From the NCBI GenBank assembly GCA_016946835.1, contig JACVTC010000004.1, forward strand, positions 1,481,001 through 1,545,000: a stretch of 64,000 nucleotides of DNA, given 5' to 3'. A program made the translations under genes and the position numbers. This document shows, one piece after another, positions 19,892 through 39,672 of this stretch. Numbering within the stretch: the stretch's first letter is position 1; every line of letters begins with the position of its first letter. The notes beneath the pieces were generated by a model. That model was not told the DNA's origin. It did no database searches and saw only the letters and a program-made list of their open reading frames with translations. The stretch comes from Neocallimastix lanati (nom. inval.). Its lineage: Eukaryota > Neocallimastigomycota > Neocallimastigomycetes > Neocallimastigales > Neocallimastigaceae.

Positions 19892-21967
19892 TTATTATTG
19901 TTATTTTGAAAGAAATAAAATTAATCAAAAGTAATAATTGAGGAATTTTAGAAATAATAGAAATGAATATATTTAATTATTGTTTAATATTTTATTTCGT
20001 TTATGTTTATCCTTTATATATTTTTAATATGGTTATATTCTTGGTGTATAAAAAAAATATTATTATTTTTATTTTTATTATTATTTATATTCCTTTCTTT
20101 TTTTCTCCTTTGAAAACGAATATTAAGATAAAATATATATATATATTAAAAGTTTTTATTTTTATTTCAAAATAAATACAAGAAATATATATTGAGAGAT
20201 AATTTTTCACTTTCGTACATTAGTTTGTAATTTTTGATTATATATATATATATATTTTTTGTTATTATTAAATATAAATATATTAACTTCAATTATTTCT
20301 TTATATATAGTAGTTTCTTTTAAAAAAGTTTACTAATAGAATATATCTGTATATATATATTTTCCAATTCCAAGTACTTTCTTTATATATAATTCTAATA
20401 GTATTTGATTATAGATAATTCTTTTTATATAAAATATATTTTATAGGAATAAATTAAATAATATGTTTTTTGGTTTATATAAATTTATTTTGAAAATAGT
20501 TTGTTAGAGTCTTCTTTATTTTACATCATAATATACATATATGTTGACCTTTCTTAGTAATATTGATTTTAATAACAAATGTAATAGAATTATATTTATT
20601 GGAACTCTCTTATTAATTTAAAGATATATTATTATTCATATATATAATAATATTATATGTCTATTTTAAATTACTTTTATTAATCAATAAGAATATCAAT
20701 ACAGCATACATACAATAAAAAAAAAAAAAAAAAAAAAAAGTATAATATTATTTTTTCTAATAAAAAATTTAAATATATTTTCTATATATATGATATATAA
20801 AATTAGTTTATATATAAATTCTATTTATTATTTTTTTTTTGAAGAAAGTATTTAATCATTATTAATATTTTTAGTTTAAATGATATTTATGTAAGATTAT
20901 TATTATTTTTTTTTTAATCCATATTTATATTTTATAGTTAAACTTTAATATTATATATTATATTTAAGCAAATTATATTAACATATTAGTTTTATTTTTA
21001 TTATTTATATTTTATTATTATTTTTATTTTTATATCTTAATAATTCATTGTATTTTTAAATTTATATTATAGGTAACTAATTTTTAACTATTTTATTTTT
21101 AAATAATTTTTAAAAATTTAAAGTTTTAAAATATGAATTTCTCTAAAACTTTAAATATTATTAAAAATGAATTTATTATAAATAATAAAATTATCATTTT
21201 TTTTACAAAATAATAAAATAATTAATAAGAGATAAATAACAAATTAAAATTATCTATATAATAATTATGATCAAATCTAAAAATTTAATATAATAAATTA
21301 TTTCAAAATTAAAATTTTATTATAAAATTTTATATTATATATAAATATTAATTTTTTTTTTTATTTATTTAAAAAAAATTTTTAAAATTGGTAGAATTTA
21401 AAATCTTCGAAGAAATTTAAATATTTAAATTTCTATTAATTATTTAATAAATTAAATAATTATTATTTAATTTTATAATTAATCGTAATTGTCAAAAATG
21501 TATTATATATTCTTATTTATTATAATATTTATAAAAAGTAAACTACTATTTACTACAATATTAAAAAGTATTCTCTTATTTATTAATAATATCTATTAGT
21601 TATTAAAAAATAAAAAAAAAAAAAAAATTAGTATAATTATTAATTTGATTATTTTATTTGTGATTATGATTATGATTATGATTATTGATTATTGATTATT
21701 GATTATTGATTATTGATTATTGATTATTGATTAGGATTATAAATTATAATTTCACTTTAAAAATGATAATAATAATTATTTTAAATCTACATTTAAAGGT
21801 TGTAGTTAATATACTAATATTACCAAAAATATATTATCTATTAAATAAGATATACATAACGTTGATTTTAAATTTATTATAATTATTATTATTATTATTA
21901 TTTATTAGTTAATAAAGTTCATTAATTTATATATAATTTTAAATTATTTTATACAATAATTTAAAAA

Positions 21968-22008
<41 letters not shown>

Positions 22009-22079
22009 GATAAATATATATATTAATTTAACATAAAAATTTCAATAAAAAATAATTATTTATTTATTTTATCGCAAGG
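19798..22079. other. Intergenic spacer
   Basis: No gene seen. It holds T-runs (19857-19886), an A-run (20717-20739) and, at 21658-21733, a short tandem repeat of GATTAT/GATTATT. It separates the 5' end of the LIM-RapGAP gene from the 3' end of the F-box gene, both on the minus strand. Confidence 0.55.
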
Positions 22080-27169
<5,090 letters not shown>

Positions 27170-27411
27170 TTTTTTTTTATTATTATTATTTTGTTAAATA
27201 TTAATTAATAATAATCAATATGAATTTTTTATTATGTTTTTTATTATGTTATTTTACATTTATTAATAATTTATCTTTTTGTTGAATTTGTTTTTACTAT
27301 TTCTATATCATATTAATTATATTTTATATTTAATTTATTTTAATTATTCTTTATATTTTAATATTAAAAAAAAATTATATATTCAAATCTTCAAATCAAA
27401 GAAATTTAATT

Positions 27412-27493
<82 letters not shown>

Positions 27494-29340
27494 ATAAACT
27501 TTAAAATTCAATAAACTTAAATAATTAAGGAATTTATTTATAATTTAATTTTTAGTTATTTTAAAATTAAATAAAAATTTCCGTATATAAAATAAAATAA
27601 TATTAAATAAAACAATATATATATATAATATTATTCCCTACTTAAATTTTACTCTAATAATCATTTGATAAAAATACGAAAATACTGATTATAAGTATAT
27701 AAAACTATTTTATGATAATTATGATTTTGAATTAATAATAAATAATTGAAAAATAATGTATATACATTATTTATATACTAATAATTTCAATATATAAATT
27801 ATATATATAATATTAATAATAAAATAAATTATAAAAGTGTATGCTACATACATTCTATTAATTATTATTAAATACAGAAAAAAAAAAATAAAAGGACAAA
27901 TAATTAATGATTTTTTTAAAAAAAAAAAAAAAAAAAATCTAATGAAAAATAATATTATGAAAAAATTATAATAACATATAGATATAAATGAAAAAATAAT
28001 AAATGTTTTCCAATTATTGTTATGTAAGAAATATAATAAGTATAATAATAACAATAATTTGGAAATTTCTAACCTTCAAACTGTAAATTTATATTCATCA
28101 GAAAAATAAAACAGAGGTACAATATGTAATAAAAGTGTAATTTTAGTTATTATTCATATGTTAAGACATACGCTTCTGAGGAGGAAATTTAATAGTAGCT
28201 GCTTTCTTAACAAAAAAAAAGATGAAATTTTTGAAAACTTCAATGGTTTGTTACAGATAAAATAAATCTTATAAAAACTTCCATCAATAGAACTATTGCA
28301 TTAATTAATCATGTAATTTTGATCTAAAAATACATTTATTGATATATAATTAAATTTTCATAACCCGAATATGAATTATTAATAGTAAAAGTAGCATTTA
28401 TAAAAAGAAAATAAAAATAATCCTAATTTTTATGTTTATTTTTTTAATAAATATTAATAGTTGACTGTAACATAAATGAAAATTAGTATTTGATTAATAT
28501 ATACAGAGTAAAAAAATAACAACTTTACTGAAGCATTACATTTTTGAACAAAAATTTTAAATAAGAATATAAAAAAAATTTTATATATATTTAAAAATTT
28601 AAATTACTATTACAAATAATAAATGAATTTTTTTCTACTGGTAAATTGTATTTTACTTTAAAATTTAAATTATTGATTCCTGTATATGAGGATTCAAATT
28701 AAAACATTTGTAAATTTATTTCAAATATAAATATCAATTAAACATATTTTAAATATGTACGTATTTATGAATTTCAAAATATACTTAAGATTAAATATAA
28801 ATGAAATATTAAAATATTAAGTTAATTTATTAAATAAATCCTTTATTATTTTTTGAATTTATTGAATAATTCCTTTATTATTTTAGAAGTTCATTTACGA
28901 ACTTTTTAATATAAAATATAAATTATTAAATATATTAATAAATAAAGTTTAATTAAACAGTAATAAACATAAAAAAATTTTGTTATGCTAATAAAATTAA
29001 AATAAAAGCTATTAATATTGATTTTTTATCATTTAGCAAACAAAATTGATACACTAATCAATTATATAATTATAATATTATATATTATATATATAATCAT
29101 ATACATAACTACATAAATATTTAACAATATAATAATAAAAATAAAAACTTTTTATTTTTTAAATAAAAAAAATTTTTTTTTTTGGTGTAACAAAAAATTT
29201 CTTTTTATGAAAAAAAAAATAATAAATAAATAAAAAAATAAAAGAATAAAAAAAAATGAATCATTAAACATAATTGACAGTAAGTGGATTTTGAAACATT
29301 ATGCATAATATATAATATATTACATATTATTTTTATATTA

Positions 29341-30205
29341 CATAGTATATAAATAATAAATAATAAATAAATAATAAATAATAAATAATAAATAATAAAT
29401 AATAAATAATAAATAAATAAATAGATAAATAAATAATAAAAATATTAAATATTGAATATTAAATAAATAAAAAAAAATATTAAATATTATATATTAAATA
29501 AATAATAATTAATAAATAAATAATAAATAATAAATAATAAATAAATAATAAATAATAAATAATAAATAATAAATAAATAATAAATAATAAATAATAAATA
29601 ATAAATAAATAATAAATAAATAGATAAATAAATAATAAATAATAAATAATAAATAAATAATAAATAAATAGATAAATAAATAATAAAAATATTAAATATT
29701 ATATATTAAATAAATAATAATTAATAAATAAATAATAAATAATAAATAATAAATAAATAATAAATAATAAATAATAAATAATAAATAATAAATAAATAAT
29801 AAATAATAAATAATAAATAATAAATAATAAATAAATAATAAAATAATAAATAATAAATAATAAATAAATAAATAGATAAATAAATAAAAAAATATTAAAT
29901 ATTGAATATTAAATAAATAAAAAAAATATTAAATATTATATATTAAATAAATAATAATTAATAAATAAATAATAAATAATAAATAATAAATAAATAATAA
30001 ATAATAAATAATAAATAATAAATAAATAATAAATAATAAATAATAAATAAATAATAAATAATAAATAATAAATAAATAATAAATAAATAATAAATAAACA
30101 AATACATAATAAAATATTAAATATTGAATATTAAATAAATAAAAAAAATATTAAATATTAGATATTAAATAAATAATAATTAATAAAATATTATATATTA
30201 AATAT
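29341..30205. repeat. AAT/AAAT satellite with higher-order unit
   Basis: Almost only AAATAAT words. A longer signature (AAATATTGAATATTAAATAAA then AAATATTATATATT) recurs near 29445, 29690 (partial), 29900 and 30120, so the array has a secondary period of roughly 210-240 bases. Confidence 0.7.
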
Positions 30206-31035
30206 TAAATAGTATTAAATAATGTTATGGTATCATGAAAAATGTATAATGAATAAAAATAATGAATTAAAAAATAAGAATAAAATAATGAATAGTTAAA
30301 TAATAAAGTAAATTAAATATATGTTTTATTAACCAATATGTTTGTTACCAAGCAATCAGCATTCTGAGTTTTAAACATATATAAAAAAATACGTATATAA
30401 CAATAAAATAAAAATTAAAACCTTAAATTATAAAGAAAAATCTTAAAGATAAAAAAATGAAAAAAAATAAAAATAAAAAAATTAATTTACTTTTCAATTT
30501 TATTAATAATATTTGTCTTTAATTGAGGTTAGTAGAGTTTTTCCAACAATTAATGCTTATATATATAATAATACATAATGCTAATTAAATAATTAAAATG
30601 ATAAATAATAGATTTTAATGACTTAATATTTTTTTAAATAAGTTTTATATATAAAATATGAATGAATTCTTTAAATTTTAATTAAATTGCATTTTAAAAT
30701 AAAAATGAAAAATGTTACACTAAAACTCAATATATTATATTTATAATATGATATAATTAAATAATTTATAACAACGTATTATGTATAGTTTCAAAAAAAA
30801 TAAAAATCTATATTTTAATATTATTTTATACTTTTTATATATCGATGATATATAACCAAAATAATTTAATTAAATAAATTAATTTTAATATATGTAAATA
30901 AATTAATTTTTTATATTTTATCATATCATAAATAAATGGGATAAATTTTTTCATATATCAATGTATATTATCTATATATATTAAATTGTTATAAATAGTC
31001 ATGCTAAATCGAATTTCGATGTATTTTAATTTATT

Positions 31036-31194
31036 TTATAACTTAATCCTTGTAATACGAAATTCTATTTGTGCTTCTCTTTTTCTTAATTTATTTCTAT
31101 CTGAATCGTTAAAGTCATATATTATATTGTATTTCAATATATTGATTTTTTTAGCTAGATATTTTATTAAAAAATTTAATTCAAAATAGTTATA
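31036..31194 (-). pseudogene. Possible coding remnant
   Basis: On the minus strand a frame of about 50 codons reads like real, hydrophilic protein (YLAKKINILKY, then FNDSDRNKLRKREAQIEF) and ends at TAA 31038-31036. There is no start codon and no clear splice partner. The opposite strand also has a 62-codon hydrophobic frame with an ATG. No family was recognised. Confidence 0.25.
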
Positions 31195-31221
31195 ATTAAA
31201 ATTTTTTAATTAATTATTATG

Positions 31222-31257
<36 letters not shown>

Positions 31258-32613
31258 GTAAAGTTTAACCTATTATATTATATATTAATTTTAATATATT
31301 TTTCATATATATTTATTATATTAATTCTTTAAAAATACTTAAATATTTTTTAAACTAGTTTGTATTAATAAAAATAAAAAATAAAAAAAAACTGAAAAAC
31401 GTTAATAATACTAAATTACTAAATTCATAGAATAAATAATAAATAAAATTCAATAATAAATAATTATAATTAACAAAATAATATTATTAACACAATAATC
31501 ATTAAAATAATAATATTAATAATATTATAGATTATATATTAAAAATTGAAATGATATTATTTATCTTTTATTACAGTATTATTAATTACTACAGAGATTA
31601 ACAATATAAATTTTGTATCATGTTAAACATTTTAATAATAAAAGTTATATAAAAAAAATTTTTTTTTTTTCTGAAATTTATAGAAAATTTAAAAAATAAA
31701 AGATTAACATAATTATTAATAATTAATGGAAAAGAAATATTTTTCTTTTTTAATTAGTTATTAAAAATAACAAAAAGAAATAAAATAAAATTTAAAAGAA
31801 ATAAATAATATATTTAAATATAAAAAAATTAAAAAAAAATTATATAAAATTTAAAAATTTAACATTTTTAAAAAGATAAAAAAGAAAATCTTTTTGTATA
31901 ACAATATATATAAAAAAATTCTTTTTAATTTTTTTTTAACTTTTTTTAATATATACAATTTTTCTTTTTCTTTCTTGAATATATCTTAAATAATAATCGT
32001 ATACATTATTAAAAGAAAGAAAAGAAAAATTTATTAAAATAAAGTTCATAGATTAATTTAAAATTAAAATAAATAACAAATCAACAAATCAATAAATCAA
32101 AATAATAGAATATTAAATAATTTAAAAATAAATTTTAAAAACAAATTTAAACATCTTCAAAAATACAATAAAATAAAAAATATTAAAAATTAAATAAACA
32201 ATATTTAAAACAAAAATCATATAAAAAAATAATTTGAAAGTATATAAATAAAAATAAAAGTAATAATTTATTTATATTTGTGATTTAATAAATTAAAAAA
32301 AATATCATAATTAAACAGTAGCATTATTAATAAATTTAAACATAAAAGGTAAATAAATATGAAATTTTAGAAGTTTAATAATAACTTTTATATATTTATA
32401 TATATATTTATTTTTATTTTTATATTATATATAAAATTTTATATTTTTCATTTGTTACATTAAAATCTGAAATTAGATAATAAATAAAATAAATAAAAAA
32501 AAAAAAAAGAACAAAACTAACAAATATTTCAATAAAATATCATAATTCTTTCACTCTTAATACTTTTAAATTATAAATAAAAAGTATAAAATTAAAAATA
32601 TATATAAAAGAAA

Positions 32614-35299
32614 ATGGTAAATATAATAATTAAATATTTATTTAATAAAATACTTTTAAGAAACAGTAATTAATATTATTTTAAATATATATAGTTCTCT
32701 CAAAGATCATCTTCACCATACAATAATAATAGACCAGTATCTCCATACGCTAATAGACCAACTTCACCATTTACGCAGAGACCGGATACTCCTGTAAATG
32801 TTGAAAATGAACGTGAAAAGCTTAGAGAAGCTGGTAATTCTGAAAGAATAAATGCATTATCTGCTTTTGAAGATAAAATAAAAAATCAACGTTTACAAAA
32901 CGAGAAACAACAGCAATTAAGAATACAAAATAGAGAAAATGAAGTTTTCGAAAAAGCACATATACTTAAAGAAAAGTTAATAGAAAGTCAAAATGAAAAG
33001 TTGAAAGAAGAACAACTTCGTATAAAAAAGCAAAATGAATTATATTTAGAACAATCTAAGGAGCAAAAACAACATGTGGATGATTTTGAAAAACATAAGA
33101 GAGAAATGTTAAAACGACAAGAAGAAGAAAAGAAAAAAGAATTAGAAAGAAATGAACAACAAGCTTTTGAAAAAGCTTTATTAGTTAGAAAGAAGATTGA
33201 AGAAGAAAAAAGATTACAAAAACAAAGAGAAGAAGAAGAGCGTAGATTAGAAGAAGAAAGAAGAGAAAAGGAAAAAGCTGAAAAATGGAAAATTCAAAAA
33301 ATGAAATTCGAAAAATTAGAGGAAGAAAGAAAATTAAGACGTATGACACCCGCTCAAAGAGAAGAATATTTAGAAGCTAAAGCAAAGCGTGAAGCTGAAG
33401 AAAAGAAAAAAAAGGAAGAAGAAGAAGAAAGAAAAAGAAAAGAAGAAGAAGAAAGAAAAAGAAAAGAAGAAGAAGAAAGAATAAGAAAAGAAGAAGAAGA
33501 AAGAAGAAGAAAAGAAGAAGAAGAAAGAACAAGAAAAGAAGAAGAAGAAAGAACAAGAAAAGAAGAAGAAGAAAGAATAAGAAAAGAAGAAGAAGAAAGA
33601 ATAAGAAAAGAAGAAGAAGAAAGAATAAGAAAAGAAGAAGAAGAAAGAAGAAGAAAAGAAGAAGAAGAAAGAAGAAGAAAAGAAGAAGAAAGAATAAGAA
33701 AAGAAGAAGAAGAAAGAATAAGAAAAGAAGAAGAAGAAAGAATAAGAAAAGAAGAAGAAGAAAGAAGAAGAAAAGAAGAAGAAGAAAGAATAAGAAAAGA
33801 AGAAGAGGAAAATAGAAGAAAGGAAGAAGAAGATAAACAACATGAACTTCATTTACAGAAAGAAAAAGAAGAAACGAACGAAAAAGAAAGACAACATGAA
33901 CTTCAATTACAGAAAGAAAACGAAGAAGAAGAAAAAGCAAATGAGAAGGAAGGCCAACAACTACAAAAAGAAACAGAAGAGGAAGAAAAAGAAGCAAATG
34001 AAAAAGAAAGACAACATCAACTTGAATTACAAAAAGAGGAAAAAGAAAAAGAAACGAAGGAAAAAGAGATTGAAAGACAACATCAACTCCAAATCCAAAA
34101 AGAAAAAGAAGAAAAAGAAGCTCGTGAAAGAGAAAGACAACAATTAGAAAAAGAAAAAGAAGAAAAAGAAATTAAAGTAAAAGAAAGTAAAAAACGTCTA
34201 TTTATATTTAAAAGAAGTAAAAAGGATAAAAAAGATAAGAAAGATAAAAAAAGTAAAAAGGAAGCAAAAAAAGAAGCAAAAGAAAAAGAAAGACAACATC
34301 AAATAGAAATTGAAAGAGAACAAAAAGAAAGAGAAGCCCAAAAAAAGGAAATCGAAAGATTAGAAAAAATACATAAAGAAGAAGAAGAAAGAGAAAGAAA
34401 GGAAAAACAAGAAAAAATAATGAATGAAGTAGATGAAGTTGAAGAAAAGGTACATGAAGAAGAACATGAAGAAGAAAAGCAAGAAGAAAATGAAATAGAA
34501 TCACAAGAAATACATGATGAAAATAAAGATAATGAAAGGAAAACACTTATCATGGAAAGAGAGGAACAACTTCAACATTATTTTGCTGAAACTAGTCAAA
34601 GTTCCATAATTGAAAGTGAAGCATACCAAAATGTAATAATAGATTATGAAACTGAAAGAAAAAGAATAGCAGAAGAAAGAAAAAAATTAGAAAAAGAACA
34701 AAAAGAATTAGAAGAGGCTATGGAAATACTACGAAAGCAACAAGAAATTGATATTCGTAGAAAAAAAATTGAAGAGGAAAAAGTTATAATTCGTCGTGCT
34801 TACAGAGCGGAACACCGTATAAATAATCCAGAAGAAGAACCAAAAGAAAGAACCCCACTTCAACCAATGAAAGGTTTCTTAGATGATATGGCCAATTTTG
34901 ATGATGATAGTTGGAGTGATTTCTTTAAACAATATAATAGTAAAAATTTTTTTTTATTTCTTGTATTAAAATGAATAAAGCATAAATAATAATAATATAT
35001 AGAAAGATATAAATTATTTAGTAAATTTAATTTAATCTAAAAAAAAATATATGTATATTTTTATATATTATATTTATTTATATATAATTTATTATACTTA
35101 TTATTATTGAATAGTTGCTGAAGAAAACCTTCATAAATATGAACCAGAATCAAAACAAAACCCAGAGATAGAAAATAGATCAATAAAAGCAGAAATTGAA
35201 CTTAAAGAATTAAACTTACCAGAGGAAAGACCAACTTACCCAAGAGAAAGTTCAAAACATGGTTCAAAATCAAAATCCGGCTGTTGTATAGTAATGTAA
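32614..35299 (+). CDS. Charged helical rod protein with C-terminal CaaX box
   Basis: Predicted membrane-tethered, rod-like structural protein of about 810 residues. Exon 1 contributes only the ATG (32614-32616, followed by GTAAAT). Exon 2 is 32695-34939 and exon 3 35115-35299, all in phase. The N terminus is Ser/Pro-rich (FSQRSSSPYNNNRPVSPYA). Residues about 100-720 are Glu/Lys/Arg/Gln-rich and helical. Inside, residues about 241-382 are 17 near-perfect eight-residue units of the type RKEEEERI, the pattern of a stable single alpha-helix. The last exon ends SKSKSGCCIVM: a polybasic stretch and a CaaX motif (Cys-Ile-Val-Met) typical of farnesylation, with an extra Cys beside it that could be palmitoylated. 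No named family was recognised; similarity searches will be confused by low complexity. Confidence 0.85.
33412..33837 (+). repeat. 24-nt coding repeat for the ER/K helix
   Basis: About 17 tandem copies of a 24-nt purine-only unit (AGAAAAGAAGAAGAAGAAAG plus a variable triplet) encode RKEEEER followed by I, R, T or K. One unit is 21 nt, shifting the register by one residue. The antisense strand shows long Phe/Leu/Ser frames that are artefacts. Confidence 0.9.
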
Positions 35300-35855
35300 A
35301 AAAAAAAAAAAAAATATTAATAATAATGAAAAATAAAAAAAATAAAATAAAATAATGAAAATAAATTATAGGTTGTATTGTTTATGGTTTATAATTATAA
35401 TAATAATAATAGTAATAATAAAATATACATATTACAAGAAAAAAATTAGAAAATAAAATTTTAAAAATAAAGATAAATAAAAAAAAAAAAGAAAAATTGA
35501 AAAAGAAATTTTTAATATAATTAAGAAGTACTATACAAATCTTTTTCTTTTCAATTTTTTTTTTTATTATTATTATTATTTACTATAAAAATTTTTTCTT
35601 CTTCTTTTATATATATATATATTATTCATTTATATGTATATATATATATTTATTAATAACGATGCTTTTATTATCTTCTTTTTTTTTTTTTTATTTTTTT
35701 TTTTTTAAAAAATTATTTAAATTATTCCATTTTCATTAATAATACTATCATAATTTAGCAGTAAATTAATATAACCAATGAAGTCATATATATATTATTT
35801 AAGTATTAAAGCATATAAAGTTAAAACTAAATTAATAAATATATTTAAAAAAAAA

Positions 35856-35886
<31 letters not shown>

Positions 35887-36026
35887 GAGAGAAAAAAACA
35901 AAAAAAAAAAAATGTTGATTTCGTTTCTTTATTTTAAAAATAATAATAGTAATAAATTAATAAAAAAAAATAAAATAAAATAAAATAAAAAAATAAAATA
36001 AAAAAAAAATAAACAAAATAAGTAAT

Positions 36027-36062
<36 letters not shown>

Positions 36063-36509
36063 ATCAAATAATAGTTAATATTTTTTTTTAAATTAAATTA
36101 AAAGAATATGTATATAAAATACATACTTTAAACAATATAATTATCTAAAATTGAAACAAAGTAAAAAAGAAAAAACAGCAAATAAATATAGATAATATAT
36201 ATTATATAGAATAGATGATTATTATTTTTTTATAATTATTATTTTATTTATATACTATTTATATATAATATTCCTTTTCGTAATTATCGACTCCTTATTC
36301 ATATATATATATACATATATATTTATGCATATCTATATATATATATATATATTTATATAAATAGTAGGAAATTCAAAAAATAGAAATTTTTTTATTCTTT
36401 TTAGGAAATAATTGAAATAAAAAAATATATATAGAAAATAATAATAATAATAATAATAATTAATAAATTAATAAATTAATCAGTTATTAATTAAATTTAA
36501 AAAGAAATC

Positions 36510-36540
<31 letters not shown>

Positions 36541-37692
36541 ATAAATAAATATAAAAAGTAATAACCAAATAAATAAAATAAAATAATAAATAATAAATAA
36601 GAAAAAATAGTAATAATAATAATAAAATACAAGAATAAAATAAAATAAAAATTACTGGATTAATAAAATAACTAAATAAAGAAAAATAAAAATGAAATTA
36701 AAAAATAAAATGTTTAACAAAATTATTTATTATATATATATATATAATTATATTTATATATATTGATTTAGTGTTTCTGAAGAAAGAAGTTATTTATAAT
36801 ATATATTCATTAAAAAAGTTTTAAATAATAATCATTAAAATGATAGAATATTTTTTTTTAATCAAATTTTTTTTTGAATTAAATATTGTAATAATGAAAA
36901 ATATATATATATATAGTTGTATATTTGGGTAATATATATTATACAAAATAAATTATTTTGTAATATTAAAGACTAATACTAATGATTTTATATAATGAAA
37001 AATTCAATTTTTATTTTATTGAATTGATTTATTATTAAATAAAATAATAATAGTAATATTTCATAAAATAATTTTTTATTATTTTTTTTTTACTAAAAAT
37101 AGCAATAATATAAAAATCTCACTAAATATTTAATAAATATATATATATTTTTTTTTCATATGCACTTGTTTCGATTTAATTAAATATATATATATTATAT
37201 AAATATCATATATTTATAAAAAATTAATTAGTAATGAAATTGACAAATTTCAATTATATTCTCTACTAATTCTTTTATTTAATTTAATAACAATATTATT
37301 ATAAAAAAAATTCCTTTTAATTAAAATACATGTATTAATATAAAATATATATAGTGTTATATTTTATTGCTATATGTCACATTATTACTCTACTATTACA
37401 TTAATCTTATAGTAATATGAAATTTATATATTTATAATTATAAAATGCTATTATTATATATATTTAAATTATTTAATAATATTAAACTTTAATATATATT
37501 AAATTTTTGTAACACTATATCACTGAACTATTTTTATAAAAGCATGCATTTTTAATTAATATTTTTTGTTATAGCTTAAACTTTAATATCTAATAAATTT
37601 AATATAATAATTTTTTAATAAAAAAATATCAAAGAAATTTTAATTATAATAATTAAAATTTATATAAATATTATTTTAAAACAAATGAAATC

Positions 37693-37980
<288 letters not shown>

Positions 37981-38624
37981 AGCAGAATGAAAGTAGATAA
38001 TTAATAAAAGTAGATAATTAAAACTTTATTATACAAGTATAATTATAAATATATATATATAAACATTAATAAAGATGATCTTAGGAATAATTAATAAATT
38101 AAATATATAATATTAATAATTAATAATAGCTATAAAATTATAAAAAAATTATGATTTTTAAAAATACAATTGTTAAAAAAATTAAAAAAGCTGTTATGAT
38201 TAATTATAGTATTAATAATAATTAATTCTGTGATTATTACTAATATTATTATTATCACGTTTATAACTGAAACATAAACTCATTTATTATTTTATTATCG
38301 TTCTATTATTTTGGTTTATTAAATAATATTAATATTAATTGTTCAAGGTTGTAAGATTCACAAAAATATTAATTTTTTTTCATTATTTTATTATTTTTAT
38401 TGTTTTATAAATAATTATCAATATTTAATGATACTTCTTTAATAATAAAAATAATATTATTATCTAAATAAATTAAAAATTATATTATAAATATAAATAA
38501 TAATAAAATAAAAAATGTAATACAAAAATTTATTAAAATTTTAATAATAAAATAATTTTATATTTAAAATTCAAATATTAAAAATTTATTATAAAATTTA
38601 AAAATTATTAAAAATATAATAGCA

Positions 38625-38667
<43 letters not shown>

Positions 38668-38806
38668 TCATATATTATTAAAAATAAAATTATAATATGT
38701 ACGACATATAGCGGTTATATACATTTATTAAAAATACAATTATAACAAAAAAAAAAAAAACATCATATTTCAATTGTATTATTTTTTTATTTATATATAT
38801 ATATTG

Positions 38807-39055
38807 TATATTTTAAATTTCAAAAAGCTTTATGAATATATAAAATGAATTATAAATCAATTTTATTATTTTATTATTTATATATATATGGTATATTTTA
38901 AATTTCAAAAAGCTTTATGAATATATAAAATGAATTATAAATCAATTTTATTATTTTATTATTAATTTATATATATATATATATATATTGTATATTTTAA
39001 ATTTCAAAAAACTTTATGAATATATGATATGAAATTAATTATAAATTACTATTCA
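38807..39055. repeat. Three tandem copies of an 85-99-bp unit
   Basis: Units start at 38807, 38892 and 38991 with TATATTTTAAATTTCAAAAA and continue with CTTTATGAATATAT. The first two are nearly identical over their first 80 bases; the third is more diverged. Differences in length come mainly from TA-dinucleotide runs. Confidence 0.85.
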
Positions 39056-39180
39056 TTAAATTTTGTTTGTTACTTTTAAAATAATATTTAAATTTTTTAT
39101 TTTTTATTTGTTATAATTATTTTTATTTTTTTTTTTTATCTTTTAAATTATGGTATTATTGTTCTTATTTATTAATGTTT

Positions 39181-39223
<43 letters not shown>

Positions 39224-39289
39224 ATTTTATATCTTGTTTAACTCATTTTATTTATTATAAAAAAATATCTATCTTTTTAACATTTCCTC

Positions 39290-39638
39290 TTCCTCAATAA
39301 AAATAGCCCCTTAGATTCAATCTAACATTTAAAAAAAAAATGTATGAAACATTTTCAACTATCTTATAGATATATTTTCCTATAACTCGGATAACATTTT
39401 GGACAATTTTCAATTTAATTCTTATCACTTTTGATAAATAATAATGGTATGATACTTTTAATCATATCTCAATTAAATCCTAAATTAAGATTAGTGTATT
39501 TACAGTTAAAACTGAATAGATTTCTGAAGTGAATGAAATTTGATTTATTATAGTTCGTTCCTTTGATACCTTGTTTTGTTGTAATATCAGACGAATACAC
39601 TATAATAACATCGCTAAACCATTTTAATATTTTTTTCT

Positions 39639-39672
<34 letters not shown>

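Larger units (their letters stand above)
27170..32613. other. Large spacer between divergent genes
   Basis: Separates the F-box gene (-) from the CaaX rod gene (+). Contents: an A-run at 27431-27490, the AAT-type satellite listed separately, a T-run at 31219-31249 and a low-confidence coding remnant near 31036-31194. A 30-codon open stretch on the plus strand near 28165-28266 (RHTLLRRKF...) is not recognised. Nothing else is visible. Confidence 0.5.

Noticed and set aside
33370-33997. Antisense Phe/Leu/Ser-rich frames opposite the rod gene
   Set aside because: Mirror of the GAA/AGA-rich coding strand; the plus strand has phase-correct exons and a CaaX ending.
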